From positions 7,389,501 to 7,453,500 of the forward strand of contig JAYKKI010000066.1 of NCBI GenBank assembly GCA_039881145.1: a stretch of DNA of 64,000 bases, in the 5' to 3' direction. The DNA is from Druceiella hillmani (lineage: Eukaryota; Arthropoda; Insecta; Lepidoptera; Hepialidae). The position numbers and the translations under genes are program-made. Positions 49,400 to 61,068 of this stretch are shown here, in pieces (position 1 is the stretch's first letter; every line of letters starts with the position of its first letter). The notes beneath the pieces are model-generated. The model made no database searches. It saw only the letters and a list, made by a program, of their open reading frames with translations, and was not told where the DNA came from.

Positions 49400-50941
49400 A
49401 TAATTCAAAAGTTAAAGCTTAAGAATACATTATGTTGATACAGTTTTATTGTCAAATCAGTACCAAATTTATGTGCTTTCACCTCATTAAAAAAACGTAA
49501 TCCAACAAGTGAATTTAAAATCCTCGTCGTTGGGAAGTCAGCCTTGTACTTTGCTTTGATATGCTGAGAGTCACTATCCAACAACGTTTGTTTCAAATAT
49601 TTCTTGCATTTAAAGCAAGTTTTAATTACATTTTTAGAGGCATCTGTAAATCCACTTTTATCTTTTTCAATGTAAATGCATTATTTATGGATGTTAAATT
49701 TTTAAAAATGTTTATGTCGTTTCTAATAATCGGATGTGTGAGTGATATTTTTAATCGTTTTGAATCCATACTTAAACCTAATTGCCCGATCAATGTGATA
49801 TTATTAGATATTGACATTAGATGCACACCCATCAAAAGTCTATGAAGAAATAATGATACCAGCCTCATTTGCCATTGCCACACACCAAGTACTATGGACG
49901 TCCTTTGCTCACCACTTAAGATTGATTAAAAAATAGGCGACAGGGATTTTTCAATATCCATTTAATTATTTATTTATCAACTTTTATGTACAATACATAT
50001 AACGGAATTATTGCTACATGCACAAACTCTTCCTGTCAACCATAACCATTATTATTTAAATTTAGTTGGTAGACTGTAAATGATTTTAGAATGAAAATTA
50101 ATTATAGTACATTTGACAGAAAAAAAATACAAAAGTATTAATAGTACAAACTATTGACATGATTTCAGGATAGGAATGATAGAAAAGGACAAGGTAACAA
50201 AGGCGAAGGTTTCAGGATTCGGAATTTTTAAAGCCTGTTTATAACCACCAATAAAAATATTACAATTTCCTTGGCTTCGTCCACACAATCTTCGTCTATC
50301 CCCTTGCCCAAATCGAAATAACCATAAAATTTTTAATTTCTGGGACCCATTCAAACTTACCTCGTATGGCCATTTCGACAAGGACGAGTATACAGAAAAA
50401 GTTTTTGTTTTTAAATTGAACCTTCAGTTTCTTAGCGTCCAACGATCCTTGGTGAACCCTGGAGTCCCTTCCATACATTTAAACCACTTATTAGAGTGAG
50501 TGGGGATGGCAAATATGTATTAAATATTTAAAAGGCGAAAGCCTATGCTTAAAATTTAAGGTAAGTTCTTCATAATGTTCTTTTTCTTTATACGAACTGT
50601 TTTTTTGTGAGATCATTAAATTCCACACAGATGTTTTTTAAAACTGAGTAGTCTTCATAGTTCATTAAAGACCTGTCTGTCAAACTTTTCAGCATATCTT
50701 GCAATTTTGCCCTTTTCTTATTAAATCATCTTCTATAACTCTGCAATCGTTTTATTTTTAATTTTTTTTCCCGGACAACCACTTTTAGTCTTTTAATTTC
50801 ATTCGTCCTTTTTTTTACAAGGGGTATTTGAAAATTTGGTTGGATACTCCGCTCTTCATTCTCTGTCAAATTCGTTGATGGTCTTGGATGATAAAAACAA
50901 ATATCAATAAGTGTTTTATTTTTGATAAAAACACATATCAA
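49400..50941 (-). pseudogene. P-element / THAP9-like transposase relic
   Basis: Read from 50941 down. A Lys/Arg/Leu-rich coiled-coil-like segment (EIKRLKVVVREKKLKIKRLQ, 50726-50790) comes first. Degraded equivalents of the KWF, GTPGFTK region lie near 50440-50510. Then come LVEMAIRGKFEW (~50345-50380) and a degraded EAKEIVIFLLVVIN (~50235-50280). After a ~260-base AT-rich interruption follow LSGEQRTSIVLGV (~49880-49918) and TFDGCASNVNI (49808-49839). The C-terminal portion is YKADFPTTRILNSLVGLRFF (49480-49550). The first catalytic motif of this family, normally xDEMAIR, reads VEMAIR here, so the Asp is lost. The THAP DNA-binding domain is not visible. The plus-strand frame at 49561-49845 is its shadow. 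Confidence 0.8.
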
Positions 50942-51144
50942 GGTTTTTCAATATATTATGAATCAAAGAGTTAAAAATGGAATGCTTGTATTAAGACCTC
51001 GTTATTATAGCGCTGTATTTTATAAAACTTTAATTGGAAAGAAGTTAGCATGCACTATATTTTCAAAATAATTCTGATGACTCCTTTTAAATATTAAAAA
51101 CATATATCCTCTGGTGTCAACAAAGACGAAAAGATAAAAAAATA
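50942..51144. other. Spacer, nothing recognised
   Basis: No motif seen; the THAP domain expected upstream of the P-element relic was not found here. Confidence 0.4.
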
Positions 51145-51441
51145 TTGAATATATTTGGCTTTAATTTTGTAGAATTTCATTATTCACAGTTAAATTAAAC
51201 TATGGGACGTAGTATTATTTCCACTTTATTAATTTTTTTTACGATGGCATAAGTTTCGTTGTATTAGAATATCTTCAGGTGGGCAATTAGCAAATATATC
51301 TATGCTAATTGCCCACCTGAAGATGTTGTAATACAACGAGAACTAGGTCGTGGTAAATAATTTTAATAAGGTAGAAATAATAATAAACCACGTAATTTCA
51401 TTTAATTTTAAGTTAAAAAAATACTTATTTACACAATATGT
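51145..51441. mobile_element. Foldback repeat, copy 3 (both arms)
   Basis: Homologous to 6468-6755, including the flanking AATATTGAATATATT and TTTTGTAGAA that define the outer edge. The arms meet around CAATTAGCAAATATATCTAT. The plus-strand inner arm (51310-51352) carries CTGAAGA, the GTTGT/ACAAC stem and CTAGGTCGTGG with full stem I complement, but the GAAA box is mutated to GAGAA. The minus-strand arm has lost the stem and the CTAGGTC box. No coding capacity. Confidence 0.87.
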
Positions 51442-52201
51442 GCTAAGTATTTGTAAATTTGACTTTTTATTTTCATAGCTAAATTTATAAATGTACCATG
51501 TATTATAACATAAAAAGAATGATTTAATAAGGTATTATGGCAGTATTAAAGTAATTAGGCAGTAAGTAGACTAGTAAGCATTAGAGCAAAACTTTAGCAA
51601 AAGTCAAAATTTGATTAGGTCCGGGCGGAAATAATTTTGTTTTAATACCCACATTCAAGTATAAGTATGGCTATGTAAGTATGCAGAGAATAGGCTAAAA
51701 TATTTAGTTTATAATATTTTGAATACAACAGTACAAATTCTTAATTTTGATGAGCAGCTTATACGGAACCCTCGACGTGGGGGTAAAATCGCCCAAGCCC
51801 GTCATTTTTAATTATTGGCATAATAAGGTGGTCAACTTTTCAATCAACTTATTTCAAGTTGGCAAAAAAATTGTATTAATTAAATTATATTATAAATATA
51901 ATTTCACTGTCCGTTTTCAATCTATTAAACTTTCTGCGCAGAATTTGCAAATTTTTTATAATATAAAATATTCACCATTAATTTTTTGTTAAACTTATAC
52001 AGTCGCAAATAATAAATGCAATTGCTTTGTTGAAATTATTGTAGTTATTTTAACACATAACATTTCATTTATTAGTCAGATATATGTAATAAACCAATTT
52101 GATTTTATTTTATTTCAACAACACGAAACTTAAGGAACTATTTTCCTTTTTTTAAATTTAAATTATGTTGTTAGGTTTGTTGCAATGTTTTCTAAACCTT
52201 G

Positions 52202-52203
<2 letters not shown>
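51442..52203. other. AT-rich stretch, no gene recognised
   Basis: An 81-codon plus-strand frame (51747-51992) has no recognisable motif and is Phe/Ile/Asn-rich, as expected from AT-rich DNA. Confidence 0.5.
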
Positions 52204-52289
<86 letters not shown>

Positions 52290-52311
52290 ATATATATATA
52301 TATATATATAC
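52204..52311. repeat. (TA)n microsatellite, interrupted
   Basis: TA tract broken at CTA and CAA sites. The two long overlapping frames across it are Tyr-Ile artefacts. Confidence 0.95.
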
Positions 52312-52579
52312 TGCCACTTTCGATACCAATTTTAAAGCTTGTCTTTCTTCTAAAGATCACAGATTATGCAAAAATAAAATTAAAGGGTGTATATTACACA
52401 CACTTATCAACATAAGTCTTGGTACAACGTGGCTAGGTAAAGGTCTTCTGTCTTTTTTTGCGGATCTCAACACTTTGTATAAAAATGTCTAGAGCAAACC
52501 GCGCTAGATCTATTAGAAAAATTGGTACAAATCTGTCCTTACTCATAAACAATATTCCAATCTTAATCAAGCTGGATGT

Positions 52580-52906
52580 ACTGCTGCTTTTCTGACAAGT
52601 TTTTTACTTAGCACGATGGCATTGGAAATTGGTTTAAACAAAAAATACTAGAGACGCGTACACATGGAAAACAAGCTCTTGACAGGTAACGTCAATGGGC
52701 GTGTACGCGACGGTGCATTTTACACAATCGTTTGGCTCAGGTTGCTCGAGCTAGGGCGTAGTCTATTTGCTTATATAGTCTGTGTTTTTCAACGGTCGCG
52801 CATTTCAACTCATTAGATCCGGATCGGTCAGAGTGGATCTAATGAGTTAAAATGCGCTAACGTTGAGGTTTTTTTTGTAGAACCAGTTTTTGAAAGTTAT
52901 GCGTGT

Positions 52907-52972
<66 letters not shown>
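52580..52972. repeat. GC-richer block with two inverted repeats, then (AT)n(GT)n
   Basis: CGCGTACAC (52655) pairs with GTGTACGCG (52701). A longer hairpin with one mismatch has 23-bp arms (52798-52820 and 52835-52857). A compound microsatellite follows: AT (52909-52942), then GT (52942-52972). Elevated GC compared with its surroundings suggests a decayed element; I cannot name it. Confidence 0.85.
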
Positions 52973-52979
<7 letters not shown>

Positions 52980-55900
52980 CGTATAATAAATATCATATGC
53001 TCAATTTACTCCGATTGTTGTCACCCGCATTGCACATTATAATTTAGAACCGTAAATATGGTTGAGTATTTGATATATTTCCGTGTTGCCGTTTAAAGCA
53101 ATTATTGAAATATTTTCTGCCGGGTTCAAGTATAATTACAAATCTTTTTATTGGTTATAGTAATATTAGGTAATGATGTTTAGTTTAAATTATTATCAAA
53201 TATTTTCTGCTGTTGGATATATTTTTTAGTTTTATTTTTTCAGTGCTTTTTAGTTTTATCTCAACATGAGATTTTTGTTTGTCAAAAATAAATGCGTCTT
53301 TTATCACGAATAAGATGGTTATATACCATTTTTAAAATCTTGCACATATTATTTTTATGCGTTAAAATAAAATACATAACCATTACTACCATAAACCGAT
53401 TATCAGAAATTCAGGTTTGTGTTTTCCGGAGATGTAAATAAATATATTGACTTAAATATATCAATAAACAGTTTATATAAATAAGAAGTCACAATATTTA
53501 CATTAGTGTCAAGGATATTAATTAAAAGTTCTTACCAGAAATTAAGACTGTACATTAACATGTATAGTGGGGAATATGATTAGCGCGCATTGCTCTTCAG
53601 ATTCCCGGAAGATCTTCTACAATATTTAAAACGATTAAAAGCAATTTTAATCAAATTTAATCTCAAAAAATTACCATGATTCCTTACATTATCTGTAGAA
53701 AAGTTCCTTTTAATGTTAATGAAGTAGGCGTTTATCTAAGATTTTATATTTCTGCATTTTCGTATCTGAATGGCCCAAACGGAAAGCTACTGTTATGATG
53801 TCTGCCCATGCATTTGCAAAATTAAACATTTTATTTACGTTGGCACTATTTAACTACATTTTAATTAAACATGGTATTTGAAATCAGATGAAAAATAATT
53901 CTGGGCATTTCCCAAACGTAAAAAAAATTCAATATCGGCCCGTACCATTCAAAGAAGTTGTTTGAATCAAAAGCGAAATATGTTTGTTTTAATTTGATAT
54001 AAAAACGTATTAACTAACGAAACCATCAAGAAGGTAAATCTTCTTTCTCTTACAAGTAATGAATAATACAAGTAAAATATTTTCCATAGCTGTTAAAGAC
54101 ATGTTAAATATTATGTTTACGTAATGAAAAATTACAATCATACTTTTTAGTCATTTAAAAAAGAACGCTATACTTAAATATATATTTATTAGTTTAATTC
54201 GTAATTAATAGTTTTTTCATTTAAATTTTAACTCTTTCGTATCTATTTCCCTAGTAAAGATTTAGCACATAAAAAATAAATGTCTAACAGCTAATCTAAT
54301 TTATAATAGGATATTAAAATAATTTATATACTTTTTATATATGGCTGTATTGCCCGATCAACTTGCTATGTTAACCAAACGTAGAACTTATTACATAGTA
54401 ATAAATTATAGATAAAATATAAAGTGTGGACTCTGAGTCCTTTTATTGTTTAATAGATAAACAGTAGTAAGGAACAATTAATAATAAAAAAAGCCCGCCA
54501 ACATAAATTGTTTATAAAAATTTTATTATTTCACAAACAGTTGTGAAAACGTCAACATTTTAACATGATAGTCAATCAATTGATAGTAATAAAAATCACC
54601 AAAGTCGATCAACAATTTAGTCCTGTAGTATATACGTAGCTTATACTTACAAACTGTACTTTTTCAGAAGCAAATTTAGATTATAATAAGTATTTTAAAA
54701 AAATAATAATTTATTATCATTTTTAGCAGAACATACCTTTATTTAAAGTGTTTTAATGACTGTCCATTACTTGTAAAATTATCCGATTTACAACTACTTT
54801 TTCGTCTAACTCAACGCTGGCGCGCCAGTTAATAATAAAGCACATTCACGAAGTATGCGTTTCTAATGGCATTATATGGAAATATAAGTTAAATATTGGC
54901 AAATATTCTCAAAAATGCTGTTCAAAGCTAACGCCATAACACAAAGTCGCATCATTATGGTATAGAAAAATTCATAAAACACAACAAAAGTATAAAAGCG
55001 GAACATATGCTAGAACCATAAATATGAAAGCGAAACGTAAGCAATAATCATAAATTACACTTAATATTAAACAAAAATGCTTGTTTTTGTATTGTATTTC
55101 GTACTTCACTTTTAAATTTTTAGCATATAGTTGTTTCTATACTAATCAACGTGAAGAGATCTTTCCATTTAACATATTGAAACGGGACCCTTATGTATAT
55201 TCCTCGATCAGTGACTAAAATTGAAGGGTGATTTATGAACAAAAAATTAAAAAAGTTTGTCTTCATTCCGTTGAGACCGGAAAAAATTGCAAGCATCCGT
55301 TTGATTTGTAAAAAGTATAAAAATGACTAATCACCCTAACTAACGCTTGTTCCGAGATATGGTTACAATTCGTGCGCCAGCCATTTCAACGCCCGCACGC
55401 CGCAACGCAGGAGCGTTGACCTAGTCAAACAAGAGTTGACAAGTTTAAAATGTTGTTATTATTTATTGACCGCTAATATTTGTAATGCGTTACAAAGAGA
55501 ACTTTATTTTACGCAAAATTCATTTTTAATAGAATTCTTTATTTTACTTTGTGGAATCATATTTAAATATTTCTTCATTGGGGCTTAACTCCGTCATAAA
55601 GAATATTATTTTTTTTATATAAATCAAGTTACTGATTTAAGGCGTATTAAAAAATTGGAATTCAACTTGTTTACGATAATTGAATACTTACGTACCTCAG
55701 TATCTGCAATCCTTTTTTAAAATGTAATCCATTACAATACACCGCTCAAATATATACGTTTTAGTAAGATGTCGTAAAATTTCACATTTGTACTTCATCA
55801 CAAAACTTAAACTTCACAAATTTATTTCTAATGATTGCGGTCGGACAGATAATATTTTGAGCGAGTTGGACGGACACGGTTTACCCATAATAATTAAGCG

Positions 55901-56135
55901 CCCAGCGTTAATTGAATTAATTTTCACCTCGGACTGTGTTTTACATATGCTGGTGAGTGGACGTGGTGAGGGGGGGATTTTTGTTTATTGCTAATAAGCG
56001 TCTAATTTAAATCCATTTAATTACCGAGGGAATCTTGGCTCAAATTCGTACACGAAGACTTAATTTTTTTCATTATATGATCTAGTTGCCGATTCTTGTC
56101 CGATATAACGTTGTATGTATTTTTAAATGTGCGTG

Positions 56136-56138
<3 letters not shown>
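52973..56138. other. No gene recognised
   Basis: AT-rich. Two GC-richer spots occur at 54800-54835 (containing the palindrome CTGGCGCGCCAG) and 55360-55440 (GCGCCAGCC, CGCACGCCGC). These may be ends or remnants of a repeat, but no open frame or terminal repeat pair could be established. A 68-codon plus-strand frame at 55788-55994 has no motif. Confidence 0.5.

Positions 56139-56195
<57 letters not shown>
56139..56195. repeat. (TA)n microsatellite
   Basis: About 28 uninterrupted TA units. Confidence 0.97.
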
Positions 56196-56199
<4 letters not shown>

Positions 56200-56864
56200 A
56201 ATATTCATCACCACGAAATAAAAACTTTTAACACTGTACAGAAATTTGAGAGACTGCATAATGAGCAACAAGGTTTACTTCTAAAAAGAATGTATGCAAA
56301 AACTAAGAAGATAAAAAGAAATAACATTTCGACGGTACCAGCCAGACACCAAAATTTTGAATCATAAACTTTTACAATTAATACTTCAATATACAATTAA
56401 CACTTTAATTTATTATATTCAACATACAATATATGCATCACAATAAGGAAAAGCGGCTATTATATAGTTTTTCTACGGAAAGTGAGAAAATATATACTGA
56501 TATATACTGAAAATGTAGAAAAACGAATATTATATAGTCAGTCATAATATAAAAATAGTTTTATCTTTGCAGGGAAAATGAGAAAATGTGTACGGATAAG
56601 CGGAGCTTAAAGTCAAACTATAAAATGAATATATCCAAAAATAGATAAAGTAGAGGCAAAATAAAACTTTGACAAAATTAAACAATGACGCTCAAACACC
56701 ATTAAGTGTAAACAACAATAATGCATTTTTTTATAATTAACTTTTTAATAATTAAAAAAAAAGGAGGAAGTTCTCAATTCGTAGGAATCATATTTTTTTC
56801 ATGTATATTTAGCGACAATTCTTTACAGAATGGACCGATTTCGATGATTATTCTTTTATTTGAA
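56196..56864. other. AT-rich stretch, no gene recognised
   Basis: Nothing recognised. Confidence 0.55.
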
Positions 56865-57560
56865 AGTCTCATTTAATATTATAGGTGGAACTCCTACAAC
56901 GAATGGCAGTAAATCAATTATGATTCAAGATATTTGCTACGGGTAGTTATTATTTTGGAAAGTAACTACACCAATTATCAGATCCGGGTTTTGTGATAGG
57001 TTTTGGATATGAACAATGGAACTCCATAACGGATATTAGTAAATCAAGCGTGATTAATGATATTTGCTACTAGTGGTTGTTACTTTGCAAAATGTCTGCG
57101 TCGTCAATTAGGTTAGGGTCTGATGCTGAGTTTTGGATATGAACAATGGTACTCCTTAAGGGATGGTTGTAAATTATACGTGATTCAAAATATTTGCTGC
57201 TGGTGGTTGTTACCTTGCAAAATAACTACACCACCGATCCTGTCAGAGCCTAACAATGCGTTCTGAAAATTAACAATAAAACTCCTTATCGAATGACAGC
57301 AAATCAATCGTAATTCAAAATTATTACTACTAATAATTTTTACTTTGCAAAATAATAGCACCATCGACCAGATTAGGTCTTATGATGAGTTCTGGAGATG
57401 AACAATGTAACTCCTTAAACGATGGTAATAAATAGAATGTGGTTCAAGATATATGCTACTGGTTAATTATTACTTTAGTAGTTACTTTAAAAATCTGATA
57501 TTGGACTTCAGATATGGAGAAAGAAACTCATCAACGGCTAACAGATAACCACGGGCAACT
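56865..57560. repeat. Tandem array, ~130-bp period, about 5 units
   Basis: Units starting with TTYTGGATATGAACAATGG-like sequence lie at 57001, 57131, 57261 and 57390, with partial units on both sides. Shared boxes are ACTCCTTAA, GATTCAAGATATTTGCTAC, TTACTTTGCAAAATAA and ATGATGAG. The last unit is shortened (~117 bp). Fairly diverged, so older than the 89-bp and 35-bp arrays. Confidence 0.9.
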
Positions 57561-57745
57561 ACTACTGTTTCGTAGTTTCAGTGTGTTATAGATAACCAAC
57601 TTTAGATAGCTTTTGCCCAGACTTTTAATAATAGTGCGGTGATTATTTTTATTAATCACTAAAATTTCTAAAATGAAATATCTTTTTCGACTTCAAAAAC
57701 TAGGTATTGAAAATAAAAAATAACTAATTCAAAATAGGTAACTAT

Positions 57746-57836
57746 TTATTCGCAATAAATGCTTATTTTTTAATTTGGTACCGCGAATAAATAACCAAGT
57801 TATTCGCAATAAATACTTATATTTTAATTCGGTACG
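57746..57836. repeat. Direct repeat, ~54-bp period
   Basis: TATTCGCAATAAATGCTTAT recurs as TATTCGCAATAAATACTTAT. The intervening GCGAATAAATAA is an inverted partial copy, so the block is also self-complementary. Confidence 0.85.
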
Positions 57837-58612
57837 AGCACCGCCGATCACCTAAAAAAAATGTAAAATCTTGTATCATAAAAATGCCCTTTATGAATAT
57901 ATTCACTGCTGTAAGTATATTAGAAGTTAAGGTTTTAAATTTCCACCATAATAAATTTGTTTAAATCATTCCATCCACAGTGCTAGCACTGACTTTAAGA
58001 GTAACTAACTAATGAGTAGGTCCTATTTTGAATGAATTATTTCTTACTTTTTAGTACCTACTCTTTTAAAGTCTGTTTTTAAAGAGATATTTTATACTAT
58101 TCAAAATATGATATCTGTATTAAAATAGAAATATGCGTATACTATGGAATCAGTCATTACAGCAAAATATAGAATTTTATCGATGCAAATCTAAAAAAAT
58201 ATTTAAAAAGGAGCTCTGAAATGGTATATACTAAAACCTCTGAAATGACATATACAAAAACAAATAAAATAGCAACAAAATAAAACTTCGATAATACCGA
58301 AGCTCAAACATTAATATTTCGCAACACAATTTTTTGCAATTGAGACAACATCGTATTGAGATTCAATCGACTTTGTAGTATAATAACTGATGATTTGAAA
58401 TTAAAAACACAGAAGCTGCTCTTAGTGCATATATGTTGTTAATATTTATTTAGGATTTTGTACCAAGTACCATAAATATAAGTCTTCTTTAACAAAAATC
58501 TTACTTTTATGATCCACATATCTAGTAAGAATAGAAATATATCTGAGAGTTGTAACTGAAATCTTTAACGATAATAGAAGGACGTGTAATTAATTATTCA
58601 CATCGCACAGTA
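57837..58612. other. AT-rich stretch, no gene recognised
   Basis: A loose inverted repeat (GACTTTAAGAGTA near 57991 and ACTCTTTTAAAGTC near 58061). No gene. Confidence 0.55.
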
Positions 58613-58777
58613 TTAACCTTTATCTACTGACGTGGGGGCCGCTCCGGCCTAGCAACAGTAATAATATCGAATAACTCCCCTCCCCGGCACCCGGCGCACA
58701 CGCGGCTTCCTGTAGCTTCGAGTTTAGTAACGCCGCGGCTGTGAGTGGTAGTTTACGTGTCGGCGCTCGCAATTTTG

Positions 58778-58885
58778 GTAAGTAAATTCATTTCGAAGTT
58801 TTTTTCTCTGTGACCCATCGTCAGTATTTACGTAACTTTTTTTAAAATCACTTATGTTACTAATATTAACTTTTTCTTTCAATAG
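58778..58885 (+). other. Candidate 5'-leader intron of the piggyBac element
   Basis: A strong donor (GTAAGT, 58778-58783) follows the GC-rich leader. A pyrimidine-rich acceptor (TTTTTCTTTCAATAG, ending 58885) precedes the transposase ATG at 58904 by 18 nt. The 108-bp interval is AT-rich, as expected for an insect intron. Confidence 0.55.
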
Positions 58886-58903
58886 TTGGACAAGTAATAT
58901 AAA

Positions 58904-59806
58904 ATGGAACCAAGTATATCATCATCAAGATTATACCCGTCATTCTAGAATTTGGAAGTCGGTTGCGACCAGACACCCGGATTTTGAATCAGTTCTCTTA
59001 TCTTGGGTGAATTATGAAGAGTCTAGTGGTTCAGAGACAGAAGACCTCGGTGATACATTTGTTCCAGAGCAACAAGGGCATAATAAAGATTCTCAGAGCG
59101 TGAAGAGGAATCGGAACAAGATTTTTCCGAAGACGAATTTCCACTATCGTCATTACGGTGTTACTACGGCAAAATCCGATACAAATGGTCACGGCAACCT
59201 CCATCAAGAGCAATCAGGACGCCTCAACACAACATTATAAGACGGACCAACTCTTCAAACCTAATAGCAAATGATTCAAAAGACCCCTATTCAATATGGA
59301 ATAAGTTTATGGACTATGACATGTTAGAAGAGATACTCAAGTGGACTAATGAAAAGATAAATCAATACAGAGCCAAATTTTCAAAAGGCGATCGCCCAGA
59401 ATTAACAAATTTAGATATCATTGAACTTCATGCATTTATTGGTCTACTCTTTTACACGGCCGTATTCAAATCAAATCACGAAAACGTGGAATACATATTC
59501 ACCACAGACGGTACGGGTCGAGAGATATTCAGATGTGTTATGTCAAAAATTAGATTCTTCAATATCTTGCACTGCATTCGATTTGACAACCCTGTTATAA
59601 ATAGCAGCAATTTCAAAAATTTTTACTTAATTTGTGGAAAATTATCAAAAGGTTTATAACGTCAGCGAGTATGCCACAGTTGACGAAATGTTAGTCCCTT
59701 TTCGCGGACCTACACACCTAATGATTTACATGCCAATGAAACTAGCAAAATACGAATTGAAGCTAATGTGCTTATGTGATGCAAAAAATGGTTATTTGTA
59801 TAACTG

Positions 59807-59854
<48 letters not shown>

Positions 59855-60711
59855 GACGTGGATCAGATAGTGCAGGTTTGACAGATGATGAAATAAAGTT
59901 CCTGGTACCAACGCTATCAGTTATTAGTCTCGCAAAGCCATTATACGGGAGTAACAGAAATATTACTTGTGATAACTGGTTCAATTCACTTGAACTTGAA
60001 GGTTTGAAGAAAAAGGGTTTAACATGTGTTGGCACGTTGAAAAAAAACAAACGTGAGATAGCAAAAGAATTCCTACCGTCAAAAAAAAGAGAAGCCAATT
60101 CTACACTTTATGGTTTTGCGAGTCAAAATACACTTGTTTCGCATGCCCCATAAAAAAATAAGGCAGTCATTTTTTTATTATTTACGCACCATGCTAAATG
60201 TACTGATGAATCTACTGGAAAGCCTGAAGTAATCCACTTCTATAATACAACCAAAGGAGGAGTGGACGAAATAGATAAAAAGTGTGCCATGTATACATGT
60301 AGCCGCAGAACACGACGTTGGCGAATGGTAATATTGTATCGTATTTTAAATTGCAGCTCTGTCAATAGCCATATCTTGTATGATATACAAATCCAAGAAA
60401 AAATGATAGAAAGAGGTATTTTCATAAAAGAGTTGGCCCGTCATTTGGTGTTGCCACACTTAAAACGCAGAGTACATAATGAAAAACTGCCTCGTGAACT
60501 ACGCTTGAGTTTGACACGAGTGTTGGGACCTGAAATGCCTTCTTCTGGACATTCAGAACTTCCATAAGTTGAAGAAGAAGGACTTAAGATAAGAAGAAGG
60601 TGTCACACAAGTCCACTGAAGCTTCAAAGAAAGTCCACACATACATGTTATTTGTGTAAAAAACACGTATGCCTTCAGTGGGCTAAGAAAGTTTGCCCAG
60701 ATTGTGCCTAG
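58904..60711 (+). pseudogene. piggyBac-like transposase, nearly intact but frame-broken
   Basis: Starts MEPSISSSRLYPSF, then an acidic region across two frames (EESSGSETEDLGDTFVPEQ; EESEQDFSEDEFPLS). The core runs from about 59160 in one frame (WNKFMDYDMLEEILKWTNEK, then ELHAFIGLLFYTAVF), shifts near 59635 and continues VYNVSEYATVDEMLVPFRG (first catalytic Asp). After the (TA)n insertion, a third frame carries ITCDNWFNSLE (second Asp, ~59970). TKGGVDEIDKKC (third Asp, ~60255) precedes TCSRRTRRWRM. The cysteine-rich C-terminus (THTCYLCKKHVCLQWAKKVC, ~60638-60710) ends at TAG 60709. Disablers: a frame change in the acidic N-terminus, a frameshift near 59635, the (TA)n frame change, and in-frame stops at 60151 and 60565. 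All three catalytic Asp are preserved, so inactivation is recent. Confidence 0.93.
59808..59851 (+). repeat. (TA)n microsatellite grown inside transposase codons
   Basis: About 22 TA units sit exactly where the protein reads Asn-Cys-Tyr-Ile-Tyr-Thr-Gly (codons TAT ATA TAC). The tract changes the frame between the DEMLVPFRG and CDNWFNS parts. On the minus strand it creates a spurious 108-codon frame. Confidence 0.95.
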
Positions 60712-61068
60712 TTTGTAAGATTTTGTGCCTTGAAATTTTATTGTTTTTATGTAATAGGTTGACTATATATAGTTTATTAGAGATATTACTGAAGATTAAA
60801 AGTACAAATAATGTTATTAACTGTGTTAAGTTTTTTAAGAAATACAGACTGTTTTCTGATCTCAAGTAAATTTTGCCAAAAAATGTTACTTAACTTTTAA
60901 TTTAATATAAATATATCACTTAAAAATAAAAATTAATTTTAAAAATACACTTGTTTTAACCTTAAAATCTTCATTTATCGTTTACATCAACGATTAAAGG
61001 CATGAGCTGCTCAGGCCCCCACGTCAGAACTTATGTAAAAAAATATCACGTCAGTAGTTAAAGGTTAA

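Larger units (their letters stand above)
58613..61068 (+). mobile_element. Full-length piggyBac-like element
   Basis: TTAA target sites lie at 58613-58616 and 61065-61068. The ends read TTAACCTTTATCTACTGACG on the left and, on the opposite strand at the right, TTAACCTTTAACTACTGACG. The inner motif GACGTGGGGGCC is reached at 58629-58640 on the left but only about 27 bp further in on the right (61014 on), so the ends are asymmetric with an internal repeat, as is known for piggyBac. Total about 2.46 kb. A GC-rich leader (58635-58777) contrasts sharply with the host DNA. The terminal sequences place it in the same or a sister family as the deleted element at 13326-14586. Confidence 0.95.

Noticed and set aside
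49561..49845. Plus-strand 94-codon frame
   Set aside because: Antisense shadow of the P-element relic (TFDGCASNVNI on the minus strand).
59031..59213. Minus-strand 60-codon frame
   Set aside because: Antisense to the piggyBac transposase N-terminal region.
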